Part shown: one piece after another, positions 27,759 to 38,126 of the stretch | How positions within the stretch are numbered: position 1 is the first letter of the stretch | Layout: each line of letters begins with the position of its first letter | Assembly (NCBI GenBank): GCA_013151255.1 | Contig: JAADIQ010000038.1 | Span: forward strand, 1-64,000 | DNA from: Alphaproteobacteria bacterium | Lineage (GTDB): Bacteria > Pseudomonadota > Alphaproteobacteria > Caulobacterales > Parvularculaceae | Reading direction: 5' to 3' | Length of the DNA stretch: 64,000 nt | Translations under genes and position numbers: made by a program | Notes under the pieces: model-generated | The model's database searches: none | Told to the model about the DNA's origin: nothing | What the model saw: the letters and a program-made list of their open reading frames with translations, nothing else

Positions 27759-29176
27759 GCGATGCAAGCATTGCAGCAGGCGCAGGGGCGGCGCAACCGA
27801 CACGCGCTTATCGGACTTACGTTCTGATCCTGCTGACCGGTGTTTACACCTTCAATTTTATTGACCGTCAGATCATTGGCATCCTGTCGCCGGCGATCAA
27901 AGCGGACCTCGGTCTCGCTGACTGGCAGTTGGGTATTTTAAAAGGATTTGCGTTCGCAGTCCTTTATACGACATTGGGCATTCCCATTGCACGCCTTGCC
28001 GACCGCAAAAACCGGGTGACAATCATCGCGATTGCGCTTGGGCTTTGGTCGGGCTTTACAGCGATTTCCGGCGCTGCAACGAATTTCGTGCAACTGACGC
28101 TGGCAAGGGTTGGCGTCGGCATTGGCGAGGCGGGCGGCTCGCCGCCTTCGCATTCTCTGATCTCGGATTATTATCCAAAAGAAAAACGCGCCGGCGCCCT
28201 GGCGATTTACGCCATGGGCATTCCTATCGGCATTGCGCTTGCTTATCTTGGCGGCGGCTGGGTGATGCAAACATTCGGCTGGCGTGTGGCGTTTGTGGTG
28301 ATCGGGCTGCCGGGGATAGCCATGGCGGTGTTGTTAAAACTCACCGTGCGAGAGCCGCAACGCGGCGGCATGGAAAGCGGCGCTGACCATACGGATGCTT
28401 TCAAGGCGCTACGCATCGGCGAGCCAGAAGGACGATTTGAACGGCTGTTGTTTAGCGGGTGCAAATTGTTTCCCGTGACTATGCGCGCCTCCGCATTCAG
28501 TGAAATGGCCACCATCTGGCGTGCGGCCAAACACCTGTTTTCGATTCCCACCTATCGCGCCGTTGTCATCGCCACCACGGCAGTGTCGTTTACATCTTAT
28601 GCAAACGGGACATGGATCGTTGATTTCTACTCGCGCTCGCATCCGGAGTTCTCGCTCCTGAGGGTATTATTCTGGCTCGGGATTATTTCCGGCACGGCTT
28701 ATTCTGCGGGGACTTTTCTTGGCGGGTATATCGTCGATAAACTCTCCAAGCGCGACAAGCGGATGTATGGTTTTGTTCCGGCAATCGCGCTGGCGTTAAG
28801 TGTTCCGTGTTTTCTGATTTCTCTTTGGATCGGTAGTCCCGTTCTCTCCCTCATATTTATGGTGCCGGTGAACCTCGCTATTGGGTTTTACCTGGGTCCC
28901 TGTTTTGCGTTAGCGCAAACGCTTGCGCCGGTATCGATCCGCGCGCTGTCGACGGCGATCTTTTTCTTTGTCTTGAATATGATCGCGCTTGGCTTCGGCC
29001 CCACTCTGACGGGCATTTTGTCAAGCGTATTGGCGGAGGGGCTAGGCGAAGAGCTATCTTTGCGCGTCTCGCTGACAGCCGCCTCGTTTGTTTCGCTTTA
29101 CGGCGCCTGGATGTTTTATGAGACCGGCAAGCGCGCGCCTGCGGACTGGGCGAAAGCGACGGGAGAGGACGCGTAA
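27755..29176 (+). CDS. MFS transporter (spinster-like)
   Basis: TYVLILLTGVYTFNFIDRQIIGILSPAIKADLGLADWQLG; 12-TM pattern; GTG start overlapping the preceding stop. Confidence 0.88.
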   Translation: MSDASIAAGAGAAQPTRAYRTYVLILLTGVYTFNFIDRQIIGILSPAIKADLGLADWQLGILKGFAFAVLYTTLGIPIARLADRKNRVTIIAIALGLWSGFTAISGAATNFVQLTLARVGVGIGEAGGSPPSHSLISDYYPKEKRAGALAIYAMGIPIGIALAYLGGGWVMQTFGWRVAFVVIGLPGIAMAVLLKLTVREPQRGGMESGADHTDAFKALRIGEPEGRFERLLFSGCKLFPVTMRASAFSEMATIWRAAKHLFSIPTYRAVVIATTAVSFTSYANGTWIVDFYSRSHPEFSLLRVLFWLGIISGTAYSAGTFLGGYIVDKLSKRDKRMYGFVPAIALALSVPCFLISLWIGSPVLSLIFMVPVNLAIGFYLGPCFALAQTLAPVSIRALSTAIFFFVLNMIALGFGPTLTGILSSVLAEGLGEELSLRVSLTAASFVSLYGAWMFYETGKRAPADWAKATGEDA

Positions 29177-29179
29177 GCC

Positions 29180-29605
29180 ATGGCGAAAGCGGAGAACAAG
29201 ACCAAGCCGGAAAAGGCGAGCGTCGCCGCTTTTATCAACGCCGTTGAAAATGAAACCCGTAAGCGGGATGCAAAAACTATCCTCGCCATGATGAAAAAAG
29301 TCACTGGCGAAAAGCCGGTAATGTGGGGCCCGTCGATTATCGGTTTTGGGCGGCATCACTATAAATATGAGAGCGGGCGAGAGGGCGACGGCTTGACCGT
29401 AGGCTTTTCCCCACGCAAAGCGAATATGGTGCTGTATGTGCTCGGCTCGCTTGGCGGTGACGCCCCACTCCTTGCGAAACTGGGCAAATACAAGACCGGG
29501 CGGTCATGCCTGTACATTAATAAAATGGAAGATGTTGACGAAAAAATCCTTATAAAGATTATTGAAAAATCCTATAAGGCGACCAAAAAGAAATGGGACG
29601 CATAA
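29180..29605 (+). CDS. DUF1801 domain-containing protein
   Basis: VGFSPRKANMVLYVLGSLG and GRSCLYINKMEDVDEKIL. Confidence 0.75.
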   Translation: MAKAENKTKPEKASVAAFINAVENETRKRDAKTILAMMKKVTGEKPVMWGPSIIGFGRHHYKYESGREGDGLTVGFSPRKANMVLYVLGSLGGDAPLLAKLGKYKTGRSCLYINKMEDVDEKILIKIIEKSYKATKKKWDA

Positions 29606-29645
29606 ACGCAGCGCCCCATTTCCTACTGCCGGCTAATCGTAACGA

Positions 29646-30407
29646 TTACTTGGCCGGCTTTACATAACGATGGACAAGCCGTGTGGTCTTGCCTCTAAGT
29701 CCGGTGTCGCCCCAGAAGTTTTTCATGTCGTCTTCCGGGTTCATGTGAATTTTCTTGGCGCTGCCGTCAAAGACAAAACCTGCCGAGGTGACGTCCGCCT
29801 TCATCGTTGCTTCGGGAATGCGGTGCCAGCCGGCGCTTTCGGCGCGTGATGATCCGTCTGCGGCTTTGTGCTCGATGACGCCGAAGACGCCGCCGGGTTT
29901 GAGAACACGCATGACGTCTGCATAAATTCCGGCGGAGCTTGCCGGCATGGTTTCGCCTGCTTCTTCTGAATAGTGCAGATGATGGATAATCAGCGACAAC
30001 ATCACCACGTCTACGGAATTGTCTGCATAGGGAAGCGGCGTTCCCGGTTCTGTAATATCGAGCGTGATGTTTCCAAATTGTGCGAAATGCGCGGTTAATT
30101 CGTCAATCCGATCATCAATGCGCGGCCCGGCGCGATTCTGGGCGCGCACTTCGCCATCTGGTCCGACGGCGCCGGAAAATATTTCCGTAAAATAACCGCC
30201 GCTGGATGCAAGATCGACGACGGTCATGCCTTCTTTGACGCCGTAAAATGCAAGCACTTTGCCTGGCTTTCTATCCTCGTCACGCGCACGGTTTTCTTCA
30301 GTGCGCAGAGGGTTATCGATAGCGGTTTGAATGTTCGCCGGTATGTCGCCGGCAAACGCGGTTGACAACATGCAGGCGGAAACGGCGATGGATATTAATG
30401 GTTTCAT
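29646..30407 (-). CDS. Exported class I SAM-dependent methyltransferase-like protein
   Basis: Signal peptide MKPLISIAVSACMLSTAFAGD; VVDLASSGGYFTEIF; RVLKPGGVFGVIEH. Confidence 0.75.
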   Translation of the reverse strand: MKPLISIAVSACMLSTAFAGDIPANIQTAIDNPLRTEENRARDEDRKPGKVLAFYGVKEGMTVVDLASSGGYFTEIFSGAVGPDGEVRAQNRAGPRIDDRIDELTAHFAQFGNITLDITEPGTPLPYADNSVDVVMLSLIIHHLHYSEEAGETMPASSAGIYADVMRVLKPGGVFGVIEHKAADGSSRAESAGWHRIPEATMKADVTSAGFVFDGSAKKIHMNPEDDMKNFWGDTGLRGKTTRLVHRYVKPAK

Positions 30408-30607
30408 ATTTGAGCCCCGTTGGTTGAGAGAAGAACGCCATAATGCGCAGTTTAAGATCATATAGCGCCGCTATTGCGATGAAGCGCAGCTTCCATGCGA
30501 TGAACTGCGTCAGCGATCACAATCGCGTGTGGCGCCTTTGGGCCACAATTTCGCCACCGATAATTCCCCGTTGCGATGACACTGTGAGATTGCGGGTGAT
30601 ACAGACA

Positions 30608-31138
30608 ATGGAGGCAGACATGGCGTTGGCGATAAGAGGCAGAGGCGCAGCCTATGATGTGCGCCCGGCAGGTGAGAGCGGCTTTGGCTTTGCCGGGCCT
30701 TTCGCTGGCCTTATCGGGTTTGTCAAAGACGCGATACAGGGCTCATGTTCCGGTCTATTGGCGCTAGTGGGCGTCTCCCAATTGTCTGGCGCATCAGGCC
30801 TCGCAACCGTCGGCAGCGAGATCGAAAGCCTTGACGGCCTTTGGCAGTCGCTATCGGCGAGCGGTCTTGCCGGTCCGGTGGAACTCTTCGCCGGGATTGT
30901 GTTGTTCTTCGCTGCAAGACGCACCATCGCCCGCACGCTTGGATTGCTAGTATTTATCGCCGGTGTCGTGGCCTATGCGCAAGGCTATACCGTTACAGAT
31001 ATGGAGCGTATTGTCGTCATTGCTCGAAAATGCAGCGCTATTGTTGCAATCAATATCTGCCGGAACCCATGCATAAGCGCAGGCAATCTTGCAGCGCCTT
31101 GCCTCAGTAGGCATTCGGCGCGACATTGCACAGTATGA
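30608..31138 (+). CDS. Small hypothetical membrane protein
   Basis: Hydrophobic segments; ATGA overlap with the downstream GNAT start. Confidence 0.4.
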   Translation: MEADMALAIRGRGAAYDVRPAGESGFGFAGPFAGLIGFVKDAIQGSCSGLLALVGVSQLSGASGLATVGSEIESLDGLWQSLSASGLAGPVELFAGIVLFFAARRTIARTLGLLVFIAGVVAYAQGYTVTDMERIVVIARKCSAIVAINICRNPCISAGNLAAPCLSRHSARHCTV

Positions 31139-31632
31139 AATTGAGCGTTGCAGAACAAACGGAAACTGACTGGCCGGATGTGTGGTCGGTTCTGGAACCG
31201 GCCTTTCGCGCCGGCGAATCCTATCCGTTGCCGCGCGACGTTAGCGAAGCGGACGCAAAGACATACTGGATAAAAACCGACGGCTATAACGCAATTGCAC
31301 GCGATGATACGGGCGGTATCGTTGGCGTGTATTCTCTGCGCCCGGATCAGGGCGGGCCTGGCGATCATATCTGCAATGCCGGCTATGTCATCGCCGAGGC
31401 GGCGCGGGGCAGGGGATATGCGGTTGCGCTATGCAGGCATTCGCAAGAGCAAGCCTTGGCAATGGGCTTTCGGGGCATGAAGTTCAATCTGGTTGTCGCC
31501 TCCAACACAGCCGCAATCGCCGCCTGGCAAAAAGCAGGGATGGCGATCATCGGCACTGTCCCGCGCGCCTTTCGTCATCCGCATTTGGGCTTGGTTGACG
31601 CCCATATTATGTTTAGACGGTTAGACGGATGA
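31135..31632 (+). CDS. GNAT-family N-acetyltransferase
   Basis: AGYVIAEAARGRGYAVALCRHSQEQALAMGFRGMKFNLVVASNTAAIAAWQKAGM. Confidence 0.85.
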   Translation: MKLSVAEQTETDWPDVWSVLEPAFRAGESYPLPRDVSEADAKTYWIKTDGYNAIARDDTGGIVGVYSLRPDQGGPGDHICNAGYVIAEAARGRGYAVALCRHSQEQALAMGFRGMKFNLVVASNTAAIAAWQKAGMAIIGTVPRAFRHPHLGLVDAHIMFRRLDG

Positions 31633-31778
31633 GCCGTGGTTTTTCTAACTCGCGATTGCACTAACCCTTTCGAGGGCAACCGGGCGGGAGCGCCCTCCAT
31701 TAAAGACCGCGCTTGCGCCTTGCCGCCGCACGCCGCTTGCCGCTATAGACCGGGGTCAGATCCTGGAAAGCTCCCCCA

Positions 31779-33485
31779 ATGTCTCGCATTCTGATTACGT
31801 CAGCGCTTCCATACATTAATGGAATCAAGCATTTGGGGAACCTTGTTGGCTCCATGCTTCCGGCTGATGTTTATGCCCGGTTTCAGCGTCAACGCGGGCG
31901 CGAAGTGCTATTCCTCTGCGCCACCGACGAGCACGGAACCCCGGCGGAGTTGGCGGCGCGGGCGGCGGGTCAAACGGTGCGGGACTATTGCAAAGAGCAG
32001 CACGATATTCAGGCCCGGGCGGGCGAGGCGTTCGGGCTTTCCTTCGATCATTTCGGGCGCTCGTCAAACCCGCCCAATCATCGCCTGACGCAACATTTCG
32101 CCGCGGTGTTGGAAGACAACGGATTGATTGAAGAGCGCGTCGACGAACAAATCTATTCGGTCGAAGACCAGCGCTATCTCCCCGACCGCTATGTCGAGGG
32201 AACCTGTCCTCATTGCGACTATGAAAAAGCGCGCGGCGACCAGTGCGATAATTGCGGGCGTCTGCTTGACCCGATTGAATTGAAAGATCCGTATTCGGCA
32301 ATTTCCGGTTCAAAAAATGTCGAGGTGCGCCAAACCCGTCATCTCTATCTGTTGCAGTCGAAGATGCAGGACAGGATTGCGCAATGGGTCAATTCAAAAC
32401 CGAACTGGCCGCATCTGACAAAATCAATTGCCCAAAAATGGCTCAAGGAAGGATTGCGCGATCGCTCAATCACGCGCGACTTGCAATGGGGCATTTCCGT
32501 CGAGCGTGAAGGTGAGAAACGTCCGGGCTTTGAAAACAAGGTTTTCTATGTCTGGTTTGACGCGCCCATAGAATATATTGGCGCCACGGAAGAGTGGGCG
32601 ATCGCGCATAACGAAAACTGGGAACGCTGGTGGCGCACCGATAAAGGCGCTGATGATGTCAGCTATGTTGAAGTGATGGGTAAGGATAACGTAGCGTTTC
32701 ATGCGGTGAGCTTTCCGTGCACAATTTTGGGTTCCGAGGAGCCCTGGAAAACCGTTGATACGCTGAAATCGTTGAACTGGCTCACCTGGTATGGCGGTAA
32801 ATTCTCCACTAGCGAGAACCGCGGCATTTTTATGGACCAGGCGTTAGAAATTTTGCCGGCCGATTACTGGCGCTGGCACCTGATGGCGAATGCGCCGGAG
32901 TCTGATGATGCATCCTTCACGCTGGAACATTTCGCCAGTGTTGTGAATAAAGACCTTGCCGATGTGTTGGGGAATTTCGTCAACCGCATCACCCGGTTCT
33001 GCAATGCGCGTTTCGGTCTGGCCGTTCCTTCGGCGGGCGTCTATGGCGACGCTGAAAACGACCTGATTGCCGAACTCGATAAGCGTATCAATGCCTATAC
33101 TAGTTACCTAGAGGAAATGGAGTTTCGCAAAGCCTTCGTTGAGCTTCGTGCTATATGGGTTGCGGGAAATGAATATCTACAGATTGCAGCGCCCTGGGTC
33201 GCCATCAAGACAGACGAAGACAAGGCGGCGGCCTCTGTGCGATGTGCGCTCAATTTAATCGTTCTGTTTGCAGTGCTTTCACGGCCGGTCATCCCCTTTA
33301 CCGCCGATAAGATGTTTGCCATCTTCAGTCTCGACCCGGAGGGCGCCTCGCGCTGGCCGTCGGATGCGAGCGAGGCTTTATCTTTATTTAAGGGCGGTGA
33401 AAAATTCACGTTGCCGGACCTGCTGTTCTCAAAAATCGAGGACGAGCAGGTTGACGAATGGCGTCAGAAATTTGGTGCGGAGTAG
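31779..33485 (+). CDS. metG: Methionyl-tRNA synthetase
   Basis: [52 protein letters not shown] zinc knuckle, FSTSENRG. Confidence 0.95.
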   Translation: MSRILITSALPYINGIKHLGNLVGSMLPADVYARFQRQRGREVLFLCATDEHGTPAELAARAAGQTVRDYCKEQHDIQARAGEAFGLSFDHFGRSSNPPNHRLTQHFAAVLEDNGLIEERVDEQIYSVEDQRYLPDRYVEGTCPHCDYEKARGDQCDNCGRLLDPIELKDPYSAISGSKNVEVRQTRHLYLLQSKMQDRIAQWVNSKPNWPHLTKSIAQKWLKEGLRDRSITRDLQWGISVEREGEKRPGFENKVFYVWFDAPIEYIGATEEWAIAHNENWERWWRTDKGADDVSYVEVMGKDNVAFHAVSFPCTILGSEEPWKTVDTLKSLNWLTWYGGKFSTSENRGIFMDQALEILPADYWRWHLMANAPESDDASFTLEHFASVVNKDLADVLGNFVNRITRFCNARFGLAVPSAGVYGDAENDLIAELDKRINAYTSYLEEMEFRKAFVELRAIWVAGNEYLQIAAPWVAIKTDEDKAAASVRCALNLIVLFAVLSRPVIPFTADKMFAIFSLDPEGASRWPSDASEALSLFKGGEKFTLPDLLFSKIEDEQVDEWRQKFGAE

Positions 33486-33495
33486 GGTGGGCGTC

Positions 33496-33933
33496 ATGCG
33501 GATGATACTGTTTGCGATTGTGGGGCTGCTCGCAGCATGCGCGCCGGATGCGGAACGCGCAGCGCCGGCGCAAGCGGTTGGCGATAATGTTGATGTCGTC
33601 AACGGACTGATGACGGCGTTTAATGACCATGACGCCGATACGATGCGTGAGTTCTGGCATGGCGATGTCGCCTGGATCGAAATAACCGGCGAGCAGTCGC
33701 GCGTGGTCACCTCCAGCGCCAGTCAGTTGCGCAACGAACTGGTATCCTATTTTGAAGCCTTCTCGACGGTGTCGTCGAGCCTTACAAAAATATCGGTGAA
33801 CGGGGATTATGTTACGGCTGTTGAAACCACGGTCTGGGACCAGGACGGAACCCGCAAAAGCCAGTCGTCAATTGTCGTCTATGAAATTACCGACGGGAAA
33901 GTAAAACGCTTCTGGTATTTTCCGCCGCAATAA
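33496..33933 (+). CDS. NTF2/SnoaL-like lipoprotein
   Basis: Signal MRMILFAIVGLLAACAPDAE; VNGLMTAFNDHDADTMREFWHGDVAWIE. Confidence 0.7.
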   Translation: MRMILFAIVGLLAACAPDAERAAPAQAVGDNVDVVNGLMTAFNDHDADTMREFWHGDVAWIEITGEQSRVVTSSASQLRNELVSYFEAFSTVSSSLTKISVNGDYVTAVETTVWDQDGTRKSQSSIVVYEITDGKVKRFWYFPPQ

Positions 33934-33946
33934 GGGGCGAGTAGTT

Positions 33947-34399
33947 GTGAGAATTCTTTCTATTATCGTCTTTGTTTTGTTAACGGCGATCGCTGCACTT
34001 CATGCCTATTGGGCCTTCGGCGGACTTTGGCCGGCGACGACGGAGCAGGGCTTGGTTGCAATGGTGATCGGCGCGCCGGAATGGTCGCGGATGCCGTCAA
34101 TGCTGCTGACGATGATGGTCGCCGGCCTCATCTTTGCGGCGGGCATTATCGCACTGTCAGCAGGCGGTGTTTTCTCGCTGGCGCCGAAATGGTTCATACG
34201 CATTGGGGCTGGCGTTTTGGCGTTGGTTTTTATTGGCCGGGGCCTGGCCGGTTATAGTTCCGCGTTTGCCAGTCCTGAAAAGACCGAGCCTTTTGCGACA
34301 CTTAATTTCTGGTATTACTCGCCCTTATGCCTTGCCATTGGCGGCGCCTTTGTCGTGCTGATTTTTGCGACGCGGCCATCTCAAAGGAATACGATATGA
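33947..34399 (+). CDS. DUF3995 domain-containing membrane protein
   Basis: LHAYWAFGGLWPATTEQGL; 4 TM segments. Confidence 0.75.
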   Translation: MRILSIIVFVLLTAIAALHAYWAFGGLWPATTEQGLVAMVIGAPEWSRMPSMLLTMMVAGLIFAAGIIALSAGGVFSLAPKWFIRIGAGVLALVFIGRGLAGYSSAFASPEKTEPFATLNFWYYSPLCLAIGGAFVVLIFATRPSQRNTI

Positions 34400-35184
34400 T
34401 GAAAGACCTCTTCTCGCTTGCCGGCCGTGTTGCCGTCGTCACTGGCGGTTCGCGCGGTATCGGGAAAATGATTGCGCAAGGTTTCGTTGAACAGGGCGCC
34501 AAGGTTTATATTACCGCCCGCAAGGCGCCGGCCTGCGATCAGACTGCCGAGGAGTTGTCGAAACTTGGGGCCTGCATATCTCTGCCGCACGACCTCGCAA
34601 CCGTTGATGGTTGCAAGGCGTTTGCTGCGGACTATGCGCAATACGAGAACAGCCTCGACATTCTGGTCAACAATGCCGGCGCTGCCTGGGGCGCGGCATT
34701 TGAAGAATTTCCCGAAAGCGGTTGGGACAAGACCATGGATTTAAACGTCAAGTCGCTATTCTTTCTGACGCAAGCCTTGTTCCAGCCGCTTAAGAAAGCG
34801 GCGTCCGCCGAGCGCCCGGCAAAGGTCATCAATATTGCATCAATCGATGGGATTAAAATTAATCCGTGGGAGACTTATCCCTACCAGGCGTCAAAGGCGG
34901 CGGTGATTCATCTGACGCGCCGCCTCGCCGCGCAACTCATCCGCGACAATATCTGTGTCAGCGCCATTGCGCCCGGCGCCTTCGCTTCTGAAATGAACAA
35001 AGCGGCGAAAGACATGGGAGATGCGGTCGCTAAGATGGTGCCAGCGGGCCGGATTGGCTCGGCAACGGATATGGCGGGCGCGGCGGTATTCCTGGCATCG
35101 AAAGCCGGGGACTATGTGGTGGGCGATACGCTGGCCGTTGACGGCGGGGTTGCCTATTCCAGCCTTGGGGAGGCTTGGGGGTAG
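34396..35184 (+). CDS. SDR family oxidoreductase
   Basis: AVVTGGSRGIGKMIA, LVNNAGAAWG, YQASKAAV. Confidence 0.9.
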   Translation: MMKDLFSLAGRVAVVTGGSRGIGKMIAQGFVEQGAKVYITARKAPACDQTAEELSKLGACISLPHDLATVDGCKAFAADYAQYENSLDILVNNAGAAWGAAFEEFPESGWDKTMDLNVKSLFFLTQALFQPLKKAASAERPAKVINIASIDGIKINPWETYPYQASKAAVIHLTRRLAAQLIRDNICVSAIAPGAFASEMNKAAKDMGDAVAKMVPAGRIGSATDMAGAAVFLASKAGDYVVGDTLAVDGGVAYSSLGEAWG

Positions 35185-35272
35185 CAACAAAATGCGATGA
35201 GCTGGCGTTGCTGCATCGTTTGACGTTTAGTCGTTTTCGTTTTTAACGTGCGCAAAAAATTGGAAGAGTGTT

Positions 35273-36241
35273 ATGGCTGTAGAAAATCAAAAATCGCTTG
35301 GCTCCGGCTTTGGCGCAAAATCCAGCGCTGAAGAGGTTATGCGCGGCGTCGATTTGTCCGGTAAAAACGCCATCGTCACCGGGGGCTATTCCGGCATTGG
35401 ACTTGAAACCACCAAGGCGCTGAAAGCGGCGGGCGCAAATGTGATTGTTCCGGTCAGAAACAAAACCAAAGCCGATGAGAATTTTAACGCGGTCGGGTTG
35501 ACTGTCGAGACGCATGAGATGGACCTCGCCGACCTTGCGAGCGTTCAGGCCTTTGCGGCGGATGTCATGTCTCACTGGGACAAGGTTGATTTACTCATCA
35601 ACAATGCGGGCATAATGGCGTGTCCGGAAACAAGGGTCGGACCGGGGTGGGAGGCGCAGTTCGCGGTCAATCATATCGGTCATTTTGTGCTAACCCGAGA
35701 GCTCGCGTCTTGCCTGAAGAAGGCGCAAGGCGCGCGCGTAGTAAGCCTTTCCTCACTGGCGCATAAGAATTCGCCGATACGCTTTGATGATATTCACTTC
35801 GGGGAAAGCGACTACCAAAAATGGGAGGCCTATGGGCAGTCCAAAACGGCAAACGCCCTGTTCGCTTTAGAACTTAACCGCCGGATGGAGCGCGATGGCG
35901 TTAAAGCATTCTCGCTGCATCCGGGCGGCATCATGACGCCGTTGCAGCGACACCTCGAAACTGAAGAGATGGTGGCGCTTGGCTGGATTGATGAAACCGG
36001 CGAGGTCGCGCAAGAGGCCAAGGCGATGTTCAAAACGCCGGAGCAGGGCTGCACGACGACGCTTTGGTGTGCGACCAACGCTCAGCTTAATGATCGCGGC
36101 GGAGAATATTGTGAGGACTGCGATATTGCGCAGCTCATGGATGAAAACTCGCCGCGCTATCTGCATGTTGCGCCGTGGGCGGCGGATGAGGAAGCGGCGG
36201 CGCGATTGTGGGTTGAGACTGAAAAGATGTTGGCGGCGTAG
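35273..36241 (+). CDS. SDR family oxidoreductase (retinol dehydrogenase-like)
   Basis: AIVTGGYSGIGLETTKAL, LINNAGIMACPE, YGQSKTANALFA. Confidence 0.9.
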   Translation: MAVENQKSLGSGFGAKSSAEEVMRGVDLSGKNAIVTGGYSGIGLETTKALKAAGANVIVPVRNKTKADENFNAVGLTVETHEMDLADLASVQAFAADVMSHWDKVDLLINNAGIMACPETRVGPGWEAQFAVNHIGHFVLTRELASCLKKAQGARVVSLSSLAHKNSPIRFDDIHFGESDYQKWEAYGQSKTANALFALELNRRMERDGVKAFSLHPGGIMTPLQRHLETEEMVALGWIDETGEVAQEAKAMFKTPEQGCTTTLWCATNAQLNDRGGEYCEDCDIAQLMDENSPRYLHVAPWAADEEAAARLWVETEKMLAA

Positions 36242-36263
36242 CCGGTATTTATCCGAAGGCGGT

Positions 36264-36581
36264 TTATTTTTTCTCCAGCAGCAGGCGGCCCTGTTTTTCA
36301 ACTTTGCCGGTAATGGTCTCGGCAATGGTCGCCAGCAGACTAGGCAGGACAACCTCGATGCGGACATGGTTCGGGAAAATGTCGATCTGACCAGTAATGT
36401 TCTGCCCAAGACCTTTGGCGTCAAATGTCAGCGTGTCTTCGCTCGACCATTCTTCTGAGAACTTGAACATCAAGCCGCCAGTCATCTGGCTTTTCAGCTT
36501 TTCAAAACCATCGCGCACGCGGTTGCGCGCCTCGTCTTTGCCAAGCTCATGAGCAATCGTGATGGTAACGGGTCGCGACAT
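36264..36581 (-). CDS. Polyhydroxyalkanoic acid system family protein
   Basis: TITIAHELGKDEARNRVRDGFEKLKSQM...FSEEWSSEDTLTFDAKGLGQNITGQIDI. Confidence 0.75.
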   Translation of the reverse strand: MSRPVTITIAHELGKDEARNRVRDGFEKLKSQMTGGLMFKFSEEWSSEDTLTFDAKGLGQNITGQIDIFPNHVRIEVVLPSLLATIAETITGKVEKQGRLLLEKK

Positions 36582-36718
36582 ATCCGGGCCTCATCAAAGA
36601 AACAGAAATAAGCCAAAATGGCAAAATTTCAAGGAGTTCAGTTATTTACGAGCGCATAGTGGCAAAAGCGCGCTAACCATGTAGCGTGTAGGTTGAACAA
36701 CCTTGCTCGGGGAAGAAA

Positions 36719-37462
36719 ATGCTAAGATCACTGATATTGCTTGTCTCACTGGCGGCCGTTGCTCTGGCGCTGGCTATTGTCGCTGCCGGGCCGGGCACGC
36801 GTTTTGGTCTGTGGGACTACGGGACTGGGCTGCAAATTATTCGCACCGTAGCTTTGCCGGTTTTGATTGCCGCCGGGCTGAGTGCGGCGGCTTTCATCAT
36901 TTCCCTGATCGCCGTGCGCGAGGTTGCATTGATGGCGTTTCTGGCGGCTGTGATGGCGGGGACAGCCGGATATGTTCCGATAAAGATGAAGGCGCTGTTT
37001 GAAGCCAACCCGATTATTCACGACATTACCACGGACTTCGATAATCCGCCGCCGATTATTATGGGCGCGAGTTTTGAGCGGAAAAATCCGGCGGGTTATG
37101 TTGGCGACGAAAAAGCGCCCGGCGGCGAGACAACCATTGCAGAAGCGCAACGCGAGGCTTTTCCGGATATCAAGCCGTTATTGTTGGATGGTTCCGTTGA
37201 CGCCAATACAGAGAAAGTTCGCCGCGCCATCGCAGCCATGGGCATGGTCATTCTCAGCGATGCGTCAAGCGATGACGGCCAACTCATTGAAGCGACTTAT
37301 ACCAGTGCATGGTTCGGGTTCGTTGATGATTTTGTCGTGCGTCTGCAAGCAGAAGACGCAAAGACGCGCATTGATGTCCGGTCGAAGTCGCGGGTTGGAT
37401 TGTCAGATCTCGGCGCCAATGCGCGGCGCGTGCAGGAGTTTTTTGAAAAACTACAGGAATGA
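36719..37462 (+). CDS. DUF1499 domain-containing membrane protein
   Basis: IHDITTDFDNPPPI...ATYTSAWFGFVDDFVVRLQ...VRSKSRVGLSDLGANARRVQEF. Confidence 0.85.
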   Translation: MLRSLILLVSLAAVALALAIVAAGPGTRFGLWDYGTGLQIIRTVALPVLIAAGLSAAAFIISLIAVREVALMAFLAAVMAGTAGYVPIKMKALFEANPIIHDITTDFDNPPPIIMGASFERKNPAGYVGDEKAPGGETTIAEAQREAFPDIKPLLLDGSVDANTEKVRRAIAAMGMVILSDASSDDGQLIEATYTSAWFGFVDDFVVRLQAEDAKTRIDVRSKSRVGLSDLGANARRVQEFFEKLQE

Positions 37463-37467
37463 GTAAA

Positions 37468-38124
37468 TCAGTCTGAGGCAGGCGGGTTTATCAAATTTCC
37501 GGAGGTTGTAATGCCTGTATTATAGGCGACCACGGCGCCGGAAATCCGCGCTTTGCCTTCAACAATCAACCTCATACAGCGCGGGTATAGTTTGTGTTCC
37601 AGCTCCAATATGCGCGCTGACAGCGTCTCGACTGTGTCGCCCGGCAGCACAGGAGTTGCCGCCTGGCCGATGATGGGGCCGGCGTCCATTTCCGGCGTTA
37701 CGAAATGCACCGTGCACCCGGCGATTTTCACGCCGGAGTCGAGCATGCGCTCCTGGACATGAAGGCCGCGGAACGCTGGCAACAAAGACGGATGAATGTT
37801 GAGGAGTTTACCGCGCCAGTCATCGACAAACTTATCCGATAACATCCGCATGAAGCCTGCCAGACACACATAATCGACATCTTTCATGTGCAAGGCGGCG
37901 TCGAGCGCGGCGTCAAAATCTTCCCTGGTTTGAAAGTCGCGATGATCGATGGTGGCCTGTGGGATGCCGGCTTTGGCGGCGTGTCGTAGTCCGGGGGCTT
38001 TTGGCTTGCTTGAGATAACCAGCGCTATTTCTGCAGGAAAATCTTCCGCCGCAACGGCGTCAATCAATGATTTGAGATTGCTGCCGCGCCCGGAAATCAA
38101 AATGCCGATTTTAGTTTTCGCCAT
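37468..38124 (-). CDS. purN: Phosphoribosylglycinamide formyltransferase
   Basis: ILISGRGSNLKSLIDA, LAGFMRMLS, NIHPSLLPAFRGLH, CTVHFVTPEMDAGPII. Confidence 0.95.
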   Translation of the reverse strand: MAKTKIGILISGRGSNLKSLIDAVAAEDFPAEIALVISSKPKAPGLRHAAKAGIPQATIDHRDFQTREDFDAALDAALHMKDVDYVCLAGFMRMLSDKFVDDWRGKLLNIHPSLLPAFRGLHVQERMLDSGVKIAGCTVHFVTPEMDAGPIIGQAATPVLPGDTVETLSARILELEHKLYPRCMRLIVEGKARISGAVVAYNTGITTSGNLINPPASD

Positions 38125-38126
38125 GA

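Noticed and set aside
29610-29650. GCCGGC...GCCGGC hairpin after the DUF1801 gene
   Set aside because: Stem interrupted and partly inside the convergent methyltransferase 3' end; not convincing as a terminator.
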